Positions 53,892 through 63,139 of a stretch of DNA of 64,000 nt are shown piece by piece. Location of the stretch: the NCBI GenBank assembly GCA_012267385.1, contig JAAXGW010000024.1, positions 83,536 to 147,535 on the forward strand. Reading direction: 5' to 3'. The position numbers and the translations under genes are program-made. How positions within the stretch are numbered: the stretch's first letter is position 1; each line of letters opens with the position of its first letter. The DNA comes from OMG group bacterium (lineage in GTDB: Bacteria; Pseudomonadota; Gammaproteobacteria; Pseudomonadales; Azotimanducaceae). Below the pieces are notes generated by a model. That model was not told the DNA's origin. It was given only the letters and a program-made list of their open reading frames with translations, and made no database searches.

Positions 53892-55685
53892 TTACTCGTT
53901 CTGGTCTACAAATCCTTGCAGATAATTGATTTGATCTTCCGTTAAGATACCGCCGAATTGTTCGTGATTCGCTAGCATTCCTTGAGCCACCATTCGTCGG
54001 GCTTTTTCAGTAGGTAATTCTGGCAGGATCTCGAGTACCTCTAAGAGATTATCTCGCATCGTGAAGAAAGTCAAGTCATCGAAATACCTTAACTGATCAT
54101 CGTCGGAAAAACCGGCAATCAGTTCAATTGCCTCTTGCCATCTGTTGTTCCGCGCAAGTGCTCTACCTACTGAAGTAAATGAATACAACCGGGTTGATTC
54201 CGGAACACGATCTAATGCAGACATAGCAAGGTCTAACTCACCATCTTCCACTACATCGTCGATGACGCGCTGTGCAAACCCTCGCTCCACATATACTGAT
54301 TCTGGTCCCTGAGATAAGGCTAGCTCTAGTGCTGTCTCCGGATCAGTCTTAGCGAACTCTACTAATCCGTTGTAAAGCAGCCATGCTTGATCCCAGGTAT
54401 CCTCAGAGGTATTTTCTGTTACCCAGTTCATGGCCGCTTTCAGATCACTTCCAGCCCATTCACGAATCATGCTTATTTGTAAATCAAAGACGTCGACCCC
54501 GACAACCGACTCATAATCAAAAGTTATATTCACCGCCTCTTCTGGCGATTTCTTGGCTAATTCAAGGAGTGCCGAATATGCCGCCCATTGGCGTTCACTA
54601 CGAGGGAAAAGCTCTATACGCGCGAAAAAATCCTCAAGATCTACCTCAGCCCAAACCTTAAATATCTGATGATAGTAAAACCTATCCTTGAACTCTTCCA
54701 CGCTTGAAATCGCTGCGTAAGCAGTTTCGGGATCCAAGGGTACCCAAGCGTCCACCAAGGGGTAAAGAACCCAACTTCTTGATTCTGGGGGAAGTGATTC
54801 AAACACAGCAAAAAATTCTATCGGGTTTGCTTCCGCTTCCTCCATCAAGAGGTCTCGGAACTCCCAAATACTGTACTCGAACAAAGAATCGAAACTTTCG
54901 TATCCGTTTTTCTGAACCATAGTTCTTGCAATCATCTGAATTAGATCACCCTGTAGTTTGTTATCAACGTCGTCCTGAATGACTTGTTGAAACGCAGCCA
55001 GCGGTGTATCTAGGAGTAATATAGCTTCACGTTCTCGAATTAACGCGAGCATTGATTCTTGATAATCGTGTTCATCGGCTAATTCCAGCCAACGTTCACT
55101 CGATATTTGGGTTCGAGTTTTCAATAGTGAACGGACTGCAGCAGTGCACAGAGTAGCTTGAAGTTCCATGCTTGCTACAAAAGCTTCTTCCAAATTGTTG
55201 AGAGACCACTCACTGAATACAACGGTGATTAGCTCTTTCCATTGTGGACTTGGAAGCTTCCATACCTCTTCAAGAGCATATTTTGGATCTCTTCGCGATA
55301 ATTCGCCGATGAGGACAGCCTGAGTGGAAGTGAGTTCAGATACCAGCTCTAGATTAGCTACGTGTTGAATGAGTTCAGCGATCTGATCGTTGCTAAGTCG
55401 ATCGATTTCGGTGACGATCTCAATTGGAGAAACTGCTTCAATTAGTTTCTGTAGCTCAGGGGAGAGTTCGTTCTGAACCTTTGTGTCTTGGGATACGTTC
55501 GGTTCTTGATTTGCAGCAATAGATTCGATGGAATTTATATCGGATCTATCACTGTCTGACCAAGTTACAAATGCAAGACTGCCGAGGGAGCCGATGGCAA
55601 TTCCGGAGACGACCCCGACAATGACTAACTTTGTTTGTACTCTGTGTTGAGAAAAATTCTTGTGAGTTGTACGATGTTTACTCAT
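53892..55685 (-). CDS. Membrane-anchored alpha-helical repeat protein, paralogue B
   Basis: 597 residues. A single N-terminal hydrophobic helix (~20-42) is followed by a Ser/Asp-rich linker and then ~500 residues of helical repeats of about 30-40 residues, each marked by a W/F...(D/E)...A pattern (for example WSLNNLEEAFVA, WVPLDPETAYAAI, WAGSDLKAAMNW, FAKTDPETALELAL). The C-terminal LTEDQINYL recurs in the upstream gene. The ATG overlaps the upstream TGA (ATGA). No known domain is certain; it resembles TPR/HEAT-type alpha solenoids. The orientation is N-in with the repeats in the periplasm by the positive-inside rule. Confidence 0.72.
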   Translation of the reverse strand: MSKHRTTHKNFSQHRVQTKLVIVGVVSGIAIGSLGSLAFVTWSDSDRSDINSIESIAANQEPNVSQDTKVQNELSPELQKLIEAVSPIEIVTEIDRLSNDQIAELIQHVANLELVSELTSTQAVLIGELSRRDPKYALEEVWKLPSPQWKELITVVFSEWSLNNLEEAFVASMELQATLCTAAVRSLLKTRTQISSERWLELADEHDYQESMLALIREREAILLLDTPLAAFQQVIQDDVDNKLQGDLIQMIARTMVQKNGYESFDSLFEYSIWEFRDLLMEEAEANPIEFFAVFESLPPESRSWVLYPLVDAWVPLDPETAYAAISSVEEFKDRFYYHQIFKVWAEVDLEDFFARIELFPRSERQWAAYSALLELAKKSPEEAVNITFDYESVVGVDVFDLQISMIREWAGSDLKAAMNWVTENTSEDTWDQAWLLYNGLVEFAKTDPETALELALSQGPESVYVERGFAQRVIDDVVEDGELDLAMSALDRVPESTRLYSFTSVGRALARNNRWQEAIELIAGFSDDDQLRYFDDLTFFTMRDNLLEVLEILPELPTEKARRMVAQGMLANHEQFGGILTEDQINYLQGFVDQNE

Positions 55686-57481
55686 TCCTCTTCCTCTGTC
55701 GTGGAAAACTGTTCCAAATATGCAATTTCTTCGGCCGACAGTAGCTTTCTAAGCGGTCCCCTACTCAATGCTTGATTTGCCATTGCAGACTGTACAAGTT
55801 CGTTGGAGAAAGTTGAGAATCTACTTAAGAAATCGTCGGCATCGATCAACACCCATTGATACGCTAAGTCGTCAAAGTATTCAACCTGCAGAGCGTTAGG
55901 TAATTCTCTGCCAAGTTCGATGGCTTCATCAATTCGCCTATTACGAACCATTTCCGCACCTATTTCTAGATGTCCTAAGTGGGTTTGGGGTTCACCGAGT
56001 TGCGCCAACAGTGCGCGCGCCGTCTCGAAATCACGTTCGTCAGCTATCGCGTCAATAACCATAATCGGTAGCGACAGCCTGGAATCAGCGAACTGGGGAT
56101 CATCGTATTCAAGTGCCACGGCTAAGGCTCGTTCGGGATCGAACTTGGCGAAGGCATCAATGCTAGACCTGAGAATTGAACCTTGAAAGTCACTACCCTT
56201 TTCGGTGTTCTCTAGCACCCAATCCATAGCTGCCAACATGTCGTAATTGTCCCACCCCATCACCAGCAGTTCTATCGCGCGATCGGTGTTCACCTCTAGA
56301 CCTTCCAATTGTCTCAGAACGTCAAACGCCGCGTCTATTTCGCCATCCAAAGCAAGATCAAATATGGCTTGGGTTAACAAATATCCTCGATGACCTTCAG
56401 GAAATTTGTCTACCTGTTGCACGAGATGTAAAGGATTATCGGACAGTCCATAGTCGATCATGGTTCGATAAAGCTCTTCGACATTTTCATCCTGATCCAA
56501 ATTCTGAAGAGCAGCTTTAGCCCCATCAATGTCAATTTGAACCCAACGACCAAGAATCGACGCACGGGCCGAGTCTCGCAGCTCCTGATATTCAGTCTCC
56601 ACCAATTTCCACATGAGCGGCGGGTCAAATTCGACTAACTGATCCAAAAGATCGTAAAAATACCGCCAACTACTCCAACCTCGCACGTCATTTTTAGTTT
56701 GAAGAATTTCTAACAATCGTGGAACGGCTTGGGTCCCCTCAGAGTTAAGCCACATTTCCGTGACTTCACCAAACAAATCTAACTGATCTTCGTCCGGTAC
56801 GCCATCTGACATGGTGATCTCGAATGCTTCCCTTGGGTTATGCATCGCCCTTCGAATCTTCACTTCACTCAACGCTTGCTTAACCTTCGATTCAATTCCT
56901 AAATCTATCGCAAACTCGGAAGCTTGTTGGTGGGCTGCATCGCTTAACCTTGAAAGCGCACTAGTCAGTGCTGAAATCCTTAACTTTCCCTTTAGAGTCG
57001 CGGCGGCTGATAAAGCTTCTTCTAAATTTTCGCTCGACCACTGTGACATCAACAACGGGATTAGTTGTTCCTGTTTGAAATAATCGAGACTGCTGATCGT
57101 CTCGAAGGCGGTCTTGGGTTCGAGTTCAGCTAGACGATGTATGACTAACTGTTCTAATGTTTGGTGTCTTCGATTTGTGTTCTTCGAGGAGATATATTCA
57201 AACAGTTCTTCCAATGCTTGTTGGTCCATTTGTTCGACACTAGGCAACAGCCGGACAATTAGAGAAGTAGAACTCTGCGTTTCGGGAGAGTCAATGGTAT
57301 CGAAGATTTGGCTAATTTCTACAGCCGACATCGGCTCGTGATTTGGACCGTTGTCGTCAGGCGTAACAACAGCAATATCCTGTGATTTGGGAGACCAGAA
57401 GCCATACAACAAGAAAAAGACTACCGCGGCGAGGAAGGCCCCGATGATCATGCTGCCGAAGAATTGAAGGGATTTATTCAT
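55682..57481 (-). CDS. Membrane-anchored alpha-helical repeat protein, paralogue A
   Basis: 599 residues from the ATG at 57481, which has AGGTG five bases upstream; a TTG at 57496 would place the start inside that site. An N-terminal hydrophobic helix (~7-30) is followed by a linker and helical repeats with the same W-x-(D/E)-A pattern as the downstream gene (WSSENLEEALSAA, WVQIDIDGAKAAL, WDNYDMLAAMDW, FAKFDPERALAVAL). It ends LSAEEIAYLEQF, parallel to the other copy. The two genes overlap by four bases and clearly arose by duplication. The function is unknown; similar repeat solenoids often serve as periplasmic scaffolds. Confidence 0.72.
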   Translation of the reverse strand: MNKSLQFFGSMIIGAFLAAVVFFLLYGFWSPKSQDIAVVTPDDNGPNHEPMSAVEISQIFDTIDSPETQSSTSLIVRLLPSVEQMDQQALEELFEYISSKNTNRRHQTLEQLVIHRLAELEPKTAFETISSLDYFKQEQLIPLLMSQWSSENLEEALSAAATLKGKLRISALTSALSRLSDAAHQQASEFAIDLGIESKVKQALSEVKIRRAMHNPREAFEITMSDGVPDEDQLDLFGEVTEMWLNSEGTQAVPRLLEILQTKNDVRGWSSWRYFYDLLDQLVEFDPPLMWKLVETEYQELRDSARASILGRWVQIDIDGAKAALQNLDQDENVEELYRTMIDYGLSDNPLHLVQQVDKFPEGHRGYLLTQAIFDLALDGEIDAAFDVLRQLEGLEVNTDRAIELLVMGWDNYDMLAAMDWVLENTEKGSDFQGSILRSSIDAFAKFDPERALAVALEYDDPQFADSRLSLPIMVIDAIADERDFETARALLAQLGEPQTHLGHLEIGAEMVRNRRIDEAIELGRELPNALQVEYFDDLAYQWVLIDADDFLSRFSTFSNELVQSAMANQALSRGPLRKLLSAEEIAYLEQFSTTEEEE

Positions 57482-57717
57482 CGATTCACCTATCAAAGTC
57501 TGATCAAATTTATTTTATTGTCTAGTCGAGTTTAGGTCTCAACGACAAACGTTGACCCTTAAAGTTTGTTTCACGTTTGATACATACATATAAGATGCTT
57601 ATGTTATGGGAAGGGTTTCCGAGACATTCGAATACCCCAGAGATAGCTTCGAATGACTTCCAAACTCTACTTAAAATTTGTTTGCTGAAACTACGTTTTT
57701 ACTAAAGCCATTGCATT

Positions 57718-57806
57718 GGAGGGGTGGCTGAGTGGACGAAAGCACTGGTTTTGAAAACCAGCGAGGTTAACTACCTCCCGGGGTTCGAATCCCCGCCCCT
57801 CCGCCA
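57718..57806 (+). tRNA. tRNA-Ser (anticodon UGA) with encoded CCA
   Basis: Complete cloverleaf: acceptor stem GGAGGGG with CCCCTCC, discriminator G (57803) and CCA (57804-57806). The anticodon stem CTGGT/ACCAG encloses the loop TTTGAAA (anticodon TGA). A long variable arm (class II, as in Ser tRNAs) and a TTCGAAT T-loop follow. Length about 89 bases. It lies 36 bp before tusD and ~4 kb from serS, its cognate synthetase gene. Confidence 0.97.
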
Positions 57807-57841
57807 CTTCAAATCGTACACCTAATCACACGACCAGAAAT

Positions 57842-58216
57842 TTGAACACAACAACAATCAGTCTACTCGTTCAAGGTAGTCCCTTCAGTTCAAACGCGTG
57901 CGAACAAGCTCTGGAGTTCGCAAAAGCCGCTATTCGTAATCAGCATAAGCTCTACCGTGTCTTTTTCTACAAAGATGCAGTATTGATAGCCAACAGATCA
58001 CACAAAGTTCCTTCCGATGAAAGCAACATTCAACACAAGTGGATCGAATTCGCTTCGCAACAAAACATTCAACTCTGTGTTTGTGTAGGTGCTTGCGAAA
58101 GACGAGGAATCCACAATCAACAGGATACCGATTCCAGCGACAGCTTTGAAATAGTGGGTCTTGGCCAACTTACAGAAGCGATGTTCGAATCGGATCGTTT
58201 GGTGACGTTCCAATGA
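57842..58216 (+). CDS. tusD: Sulfurtransferase complex subunit TusD
   Basis: DsrE-family subunit of TusBCD, which relays sulfur from TusA to TusE for 2-thiolation of tRNA U34. The 124-residue protein has the family core LLVQGSPFSSNACEQALEFAKAAI (~8-31) and FFYKDAVLIAN. The active-site cysteine region is CVCVGACERRGI near residue 80. The start is a TTG at 57842, 36 bp after the tRNA. The stop overlaps tusC (ATGA). Confidence 0.92.
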   Translation: MNTTTISLLVQGSPFSSNACEQALEFAKAAIRNQHKLYRVFFYKDAVLIANRSHKVPSDESNIQHKWIEFASQQNIQLCVCVGACERRGIHNQQDTDSSDSFEIVGLGQLTEAMFESDRLVTFQ

Positions 58217-58560
58217 CGAAATCAGTTCTATTCACGGTTCGAGAAAAACCAGGCATCCTAGCAAACGAGACCATCGATGCAGTTCTCGTCAGCGGAATAA
58301 TGGAACAACCGACATCGGTCGTATTTCTCGACGACGGAGTGTATCAACTTGTTTGTGATCTTGAACCCATCAACATTAAAGACACCAAAATGAAGTGGTC
58401 GGCACTTCCTACCTATGGCATCGAGCAAATCTATGTTCTGCAACACTGTCTCCGAGAACGTTCGATTGACCCGACTCAATTGCCCGACTGGGTAAAACCA
58501 ATAGACACGGCGACTCTACAGCAACATTTACACTCGGCTCACTTTGTTATAAGCGATTGA
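58213..58560 (+). CDS. tusC: Sulfurtransferase complex subunit TusC
   Basis: DsrF-like subunit of the TusBCD heterohexamer, 115 residues; no active-site cysteine is expected in this subunit. Features are a short N-terminal KSVLFTVREKPG strand, the VFLDDGVYQLV segment (~38-48) and the LPTYGIEQIYVLQHCLRER helix. The ATG overlaps the tusD stop and the stop overlaps tusB. Confidence 0.9.
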   Translation: MTKSVLFTVREKPGILANETIDAVLVSGIMEQPTSVVFLDDGVYQLVCDLEPINIKDTKMKWSALPTYGIEQIYVLQHCLRERSIDPTQLPDWVKPIDTATLQQHLHSAHFVISD

Positions 58561-58808
58561 TGTTGCACCTCGTTTCCAGCTCTGCAGGTCTTTCGGCATG
58601 TAAGCGGAGCTTGCTTCCTGATGACAAAGTACTTTTTTTAGGTGATGGAGTGTACGTCGCAGAAGAAACCGCTTGTGAGCAAACGTATGCCATACTACGA
58701 GACGTAAAAGCCCGCGGTCTCTCCTTTTGTGAAGGAGTTAAAGGCATCGATTACGATGACTTCGTTCAGCTGGTAGTATCCACACCAAGTTCGGTGACGT
58801 GGACGTGA
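58560..58808 (+). CDS. tusB: Sulfurtransferase complex subunit TusB
   Basis: DsrH-like third subunit, about 82 residues, a little shorter than the E. coli protein (95). LHLVSSSAGL at the start, LLPDDKVLFLGDGVY in the middle and FCEGVKGIDYDDFVQLV near the end match TusB. The ATG at 58560 overlaps the tusC TGA (TGATG); an upstream TTG at 58557 is possible. The end overlaps the tusE start. Confidence 0.88.
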   Translation: MLHLVSSSAGLSACKRSLLPDDKVLFLGDGVYVAEETACEQTYAILRDVKARGLSFCEGVKGIDYDDFVQLVVSTPSSVTWT

Positions 58809-59110
58809 TCGAGTTTGACGATGAGGGATTTCTTCGAATACCCAGTCAATGGGACATTGAAATCGCGACAAACATAGCGAAAGAAAACGACATCGAACTC
58901 TCGGACTCCCATTGGACAGTCATAAACGCAGCTCGATCTTTTTATACCAAGACAGGGATTAGCCCGTCCATGCGTCCTCTAATCAAAATATTGGAGAGTG
59001 AAGATGCAACGATCGCAAATTCAATAACTCTAGCACAACTATTCACGCCTCAAGTGACTCGACTCGTTGCTCAAATAAGCGGTTTACCAAAACCGTCAGA
59101 TTGCCTCTAG
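58799..59110 (+). CDS. tusE: Sulfur relay protein TusE (DsrC family)
   Basis: Accepts sulfur from TusD and passes it to MnmA for tRNA thiolation. The 103 residues contain IEFDDEGFLRIPSQWDIEIATNIA (~4-27), the conserved LSDSHWTVINAARSFYTKTGISPSMRPLIK and end with the reactive Cys at position 102 in GLPKPSDCL. Only the penultimate cysteine is present, as in TusE; DsrC proper has an additional upstream one. Starts at GTG 58799 (or 58805), overlapping tusB. Confidence 0.92.
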   Translation: MDVIEFDDEGFLRIPSQWDIEIATNIAKENDIELSDSHWTVINAARSFYTKTGISPSMRPLIKILESEDATIANSITLAQLFTPQVTRLVAQISGLPKPSDCL

Positions 59111-59287
59111 CTCGACGCGGTACCAAGGCGTCCATACGGGCAATTCACGCCAAGACGGAGTTCATAAGTGTTTTGTAAATCACGGTATCTACAACTTACA
59201 CGCCTAGAATTTTCAGCGACGGAAATGGTCTATTAATTAACGAGTCCTTAGTAATCCAAACATTCGGAATTTGAGAATCTCATAGCA

Positions 59288-60679
59288 TTGAAAATTTCTC
59301 GTAGAAGCTGTCTTCTGGGTGCAGGTGCAATCGCAACATTCCCGCTGTTACATAGTTGCGTTAGCCCCTTTTCTGCGAGGTATGGAAACAAGGGTTCTTA
59401 CCTCACCAAGATTCTTGAACCGAAAAACCAGAATGCGCTCTACTATTGGATCGATGTTGTTATGCAACAGATCCGAGATCAACGGCTCTTTACACCGCGT
59501 GCCGCATATATCTTTGGGTTAACGAATACTGCTGGCTTTCTGGCTGCCAATGGTATCACTCAGTCGTACCAAGAACCCTTTGACATGGGAACCGGTCCAG
59601 CAGATGCCGATGTAGAGATCGCTTATGGAGTGGCGTTTGCGATCGCCGCTTCCGAAGTCTTACAACAACCGTTAGTTTTCGAAAGGCGAAAATTTCTCGC
59701 CCAATATCCTGGTAGCAGTGCTAAGACTAACGCGGTTCGTTGGGGTAATCACGTAGCTAGAAAGTTACTGAAGCGTCGAACTAATGACGGTTCAGAAGAC
59801 AGCGAAGTCAACTACTACTTAAATCGCTACAAACGTAGGGGCGATGCGTTGCAATGGAGTCCTACCGGTCCGTTTTATGGTGCGCGTCCAGGTCCAGCAT
59901 TTGAGTCCTTCGATCGTCCTCTGTACCCCGGTCAGGGAATGATCAAGCCATGGACGATGACCCACGGATCCCAGTTCCGCGCAAGCGACTTTTACGACCC
60001 AAAAAGCCCGGAATTTGCCGAAGCATTCCAACTCATCAAAGACCTCGGTGGTACCAATAGCACGGTACGAACGGAAGACGAATCAGAAATTGCTCTGTTC
60101 TGGGAAAACGGTCCATGGGGAGCGACAGTCCCCGGACACTTCATGTATATCGCGATCCAGGTTCTTCAACATCGCGAACTGAATTTTGTAGATTTGGCCA
60201 AAGCTTTCGCGCTGCTTGGAATGACCCAATGTGATGCATCGATCAACGCTTGGGACAACAAATACCACTACGACATCCTCCGTCCCGAGACCGCGATTCG
60301 AGTTCGAGCAAATAGCCTGGGCAATACTGATCCTCGAGTTCGAAATCAGAGTGATTGGCACAGTTTCATCCCAACTCCAGAATTTCCGTCTTATACTTCA
60401 GGGCACTCAACGTTTGGAGGTGCTGCCTCCGAGACGCTCAAGTTCATTTGCGGGCGCGACGACGTAGCCTGTTCGGGTCATTCACCTGACCAAGTTCTTT
60501 GGCCGCAATTGGAGAACGTGTCTCGCCACTGGAATAGCTTCACTCAGATGGCAGAAGAAAAAGGGATGAGTCGTATCTATGGTGGAGTACACTGGAGTCT
60601 AGACAATACAGAAGCCTTAAAAGCAGGTCGACTCCTGGCGCGGCACGCTACTGAAACGATGTTTTTACCGAAAGTTTGA
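59288..60679 (+). CDS. Tat-exported vanadium-haloperoxidase-like (PAP2-fold) protein
   Basis: 463 residues. The N-terminus SRRSCLLGAGAIATFPLL is a twin-arginine signal; a following LHSC could be a weak lipobox, so it may be anchored to the membrane. The vanadate/phosphate-binding motifs are in the order expected for vanadium haloperoxidases: KYHYDILRP (Lys325, Arg332), PSYTSGHST (Ser371, His373) and SRIYGGVHWS (Arg429, His435, the metal-bound His position). It might halogenate or oxidise organic compounds, or be a phosphatase of the same fold. The start is TTG 59288. An outer-membrane barrel gene follows 11 bases later. Confidence 0.83.
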   Translation: MKISRRSCLLGAGAIATFPLLHSCVSPFSARYGNKGSYLTKILEPKNQNALYYWIDVVMQQIRDQRLFTPRAAYIFGLTNTAGFLAANGITQSYQEPFDMGTGPADADVEIAYGVAFAIAASEVLQQPLVFERRKFLAQYPGSSAKTNAVRWGNHVARKLLKRRTNDGSEDSEVNYYLNRYKRRGDALQWSPTGPFYGARPGPAFESFDRPLYPGQGMIKPWTMTHGSQFRASDFYDPKSPEFAEAFQLIKDLGGTNSTVRTEDESEIALFWENGPWGATVPGHFMYIAIQVLQHRELNFVDLAKAFALLGMTQCDASINAWDNKYHYDILRPETAIRVRANSLGNTDPRVRNQSDWHSFIPTPEFPSYTSGHSTFGGAASETLKFICGRDDVACSGHSPDQVLWPQLENVSRHWNSFTQMAEEKGMSRIYGGVHWSLDNTEALKAGRLLARHATETMFLPKV

Positions 60680-60690
60680 GAAGCAGGCAT

Positions 60691-61737
60691 ATGAATCAGC
60701 AGAAAGTATGGGTTCTAGTCCTGTTTAGCGCAGTATTGAGTATGAGCTCAATAACTACTTTATCTGAGCAACGATTTAGTCTGAACTACGATCGACTGTC
60801 CGCGATCGAAGGACCGATCGCGCTTGAAATAGGTGATATCACATTTAGACTATCTGGCTCGATCGATCTGGAATCGCAAACACGGCTCAACGATGACTCG
60901 TCGATGAATAATCTCTTCAGCACCGTAGAGCTCAGTTTCAACACACAACTCCCCAATCGTTGGCGTGTGCAAGGATTAGTTCTTGGCGAAGTATCAACCG
61001 CTTCCAATCCTCGACGCATTATCGACGACTTCGACTACGTAAAACGCCTAGCTCTCTTTGTTTCAGGGACATGGGGTAGGTTTTTGATGGGTGACCTCCA
61101 TCAACTCATACAAGGTGATACACGTAGAGTCTCAAACGCTGGCGATGCCTTTCTCTATTTTGACAACTTTCTAGGAAGACTAGAACAACGGAATGGGGGC
61201 TATCGTGGCCGTTATGGTCCTTGGATTGTTTCAGCGGTCTTTGATCAGGACAGCGATTTCGAATGGGGTATGGTGTCGCAACGCCCCATAGGTAACAAAG
61301 ACTTTCGGTTTACGTTTCGCTCAATGAAAGGTACCTATCAGCCTTCGTCAAAGGCCGATGTTTATGCCTCTCACGGAATCATTTCTGTAGGCGAAGTAAT
61401 TTATGGGAGTACGATTTTTGACATCTCCTTCGGCTATGAAGAGCTCACTCCCACAACCCCGCAGTTGGGTGGTGCGAGCAGCAAGACACGTACGTTTCTT
61501 TCACAGGGAATCTTAACAAAACGTGGCATGCTCAGTGCTTCCTTTGAAACATACTTCGGGCAACTCGACGGCGAGCGCGAGATCTCCTCCTCAATCGGCG
61601 TTCAATACGATTTAGCTAGAGGGCTGTCCGCAAATCTAGGTTGGAACTATTGGAACACCCATAGTCCTTTTAGGGGTATTGAAATTTCTAATTCCCGTGA
61701 CACCGAAGTGACATTCAGTCTGCAGTACGATTTTTAG
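60691..61737 (+). CDS. Outer-membrane beta-barrel (porin-like) protein
   Basis: 348 residues from the ATG at 60691 (an upstream in-frame TTG at 60676 overlaps the preceding stop). A signal peptide with hydrophobic core VLVLFSAVLSMSSI ends near residue 28. The mature part alternates polar and aromatic residues in strand-like fashion, as in KDFRFTFRSMKGTY, and the C-terminus DTEVTFSLQYDF ends in a terminal Phe, the BAM recognition feature. It lacks a clear gram-negative porin signature. Presumed partner of the haloperoxidase-like protein by position. Confidence 0.75.
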   Translation: MNQQKVWVLVLFSAVLSMSSITTLSEQRFSLNYDRLSAIEGPIALEIGDITFRLSGSIDLESQTRLNDDSSMNNLFSTVELSFNTQLPNRWRVQGLVLGEVSTASNPRRIIDDFDYVKRLALFVSGTWGRFLMGDLHQLIQGDTRRVSNAGDAFLYFDNFLGRLEQRNGGYRGRYGPWIVSAVFDQDSDFEWGMVSQRPIGNKDFRFTFRSMKGTYQPSSKADVYASHGIISVGEVIYGSTIFDISFGYEELTPTTPQLGGASSKTRTFLSQGILTKRGMLSASFETYFGQLDGEREISSSIGVQYDLARGLSANLGWNYWNTHSPFRGIEISNSRDTEVTFSLQYDF

Positions 61738-61785
61738 TATAGCTTAGTGTCGCGTCTCCCAGCGAGCTACCAGAGACGTACGCCT

Positions 61786-63057
61786 TTAGAACCGCAAAAC
61801 CTCGACGCCGCCCATGTAAGGGACCAAGGCTTCAGGCAACCGTACTGTCCCATCGTCTTGTTGATTGTTCTCCAAAATAGCTAGTAGCGTTCGGCCAATT
61901 GCTAAACCAGAACCATTCAAAGTGTGAACAAACTCCGTACGAGCCGTAGGACTGGGTCGAAATCTCGCCTGCGCTCTCCTAGCCTGAAAATCTACGAAGT
62001 TACTACACGACGAAACCTCTCGGTAACGATTAAATCCTGGTAGCCAAACCTCTAAATCAATAGTTTTGGCCGCGGCGAATCCCAAATCACCTCCACACAG
62101 CACTACCGCTCGGTAAGGAAGTTCTAAGCGTCGAAGTATCGTTTCAGCGTGATTGGTGAGTTCCTCAAGTGCAGTCCACGAAGTTTCGGGATGCGTGATT
62201 TGAACAAGTTCCACTTTTTCAAACTGATGGACTCGAATCAGGCCTCTTGTATCCTTCCCGTGGCTACCTGATTCACGACGGAAACAGGGCGTATGGCTCA
62301 CATACCGAATCGGTAACTCTGATGCATCAAGAATCTGATCGCGGACCATGTTCGTAATTGGGACTTCGGCAGTAGGAATCAAGAATCTATCGATTTCGCC
62401 TCGGACAAAAAACACGTCATCTTCAAATTTAGGTAGTTGACCAGTCGCGGTCATCGTCTCTCGATTGACGATAAATGGCACATACAGTTCTTCATAACCA
62501 TGTTCCGATATGTGGACGTCCAACATGAACTGAATCAAGCAGCGATGTAATTTCGCTAGCTCACCTTTCAATACCGAGAATCTACTTCCCGAGATCCTTA
62601 CTGAAGCTTCGAAATCTAATGAAGTACCAGCGAGCTCTACGTGATCCCTGGGCTCGAAATCAAAATCAGGACGATCACCCCAAACGCGTAATTCCTCGTT
62701 CTCTTCTTCACTTTCACCCGGTGGTACACTCACGTCAGGTAAATTAGGAACATGAAGCAAAAAGTCCTGCAACTCTTCTTGGACTCGATGAAATTCGCCA
62801 CTGAGCTCGTCGAGACGCGCACCTAAATCTCCAACCTCAGCTACGAGAGGATCAATGTCCTCGCCTCGCTGTTTCGCTACGCCGATATGTTTGGACTTGA
62901 CGTTGCGTTCATGTTGCAGAGTTTCGACTTCGGTCTGTAGTTTGTGCCGAGCATCTTCCAGATCGTGGTACGTCGCAAGATCTAATTCAAAACCACGAAC
63001 TTTCAGAGCTTCGGCGATGGCTTCTGGATCTTGTCGAAATCTTCTAGGATCGAGCAC
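61786..63057 (-). CDS. serS: Serine-tRNA ligase
   Basis: Class II aminoacyl-tRNA synthetase charging tRNA-Ser. The N-terminal coiled-coil arm (~30-100, containing [20 protein letters not shown]) is followed by motif 2 ([29 protein letters not shown] region) and motif 3 ([20 protein letters not shown]). I place the start at the GTG at 63057, seven bases after AAGGAG; a TTG six bases upstream falls almost on that Shine-Dalgarno. This gives 423 aa. It is followed upstream by rarA on the same strand; the same neighbourhood contains its substrate tRNA-Ser(UGA) 4 kb away. Confidence 0.95.
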   Translation of the reverse strand: MLDPRRFRQDPEAIAEALKVRGFELDLATYHDLEDARHKLQTEVETLQHERNVKSKHIGVAKQRGEDIDPLVAEVGDLGARLDELSGEFHRVQEELQDFLLHVPNLPDVSVPPGESEEENEELRVWGDRPDFDFEPRDHVELAGTSLDFEASVRISGSRFSVLKGELAKLHRCLIQFMLDVHISEHGYEELYVPFIVNRETMTATGQLPKFEDDVFFVRGEIDRFLIPTAEVPITNMVRDQILDASELPIRYVSHTPCFRRESGSHGKDTRGLIRVHQFEKVELVQITHPETSWTALEELTNHAETILRRLELPYRAVVLCGGDLGFAAAKTIDLEVWLPGFNRYREVSSCSNFVDFQARRAQARFRPSPTARTEFVHTLNGSGLAIGRTLLAILENNQQDDGTVRLPEALVPYMGGVEVLRF

Positions 63058-63139
63058 GATCAAACTCCTTTCTGGTGGATCAGATATTGCGGACGGCCCA
63101 CTTTCTCGGCTGTCTGCTTGAGAAAAATCAATATTGACA

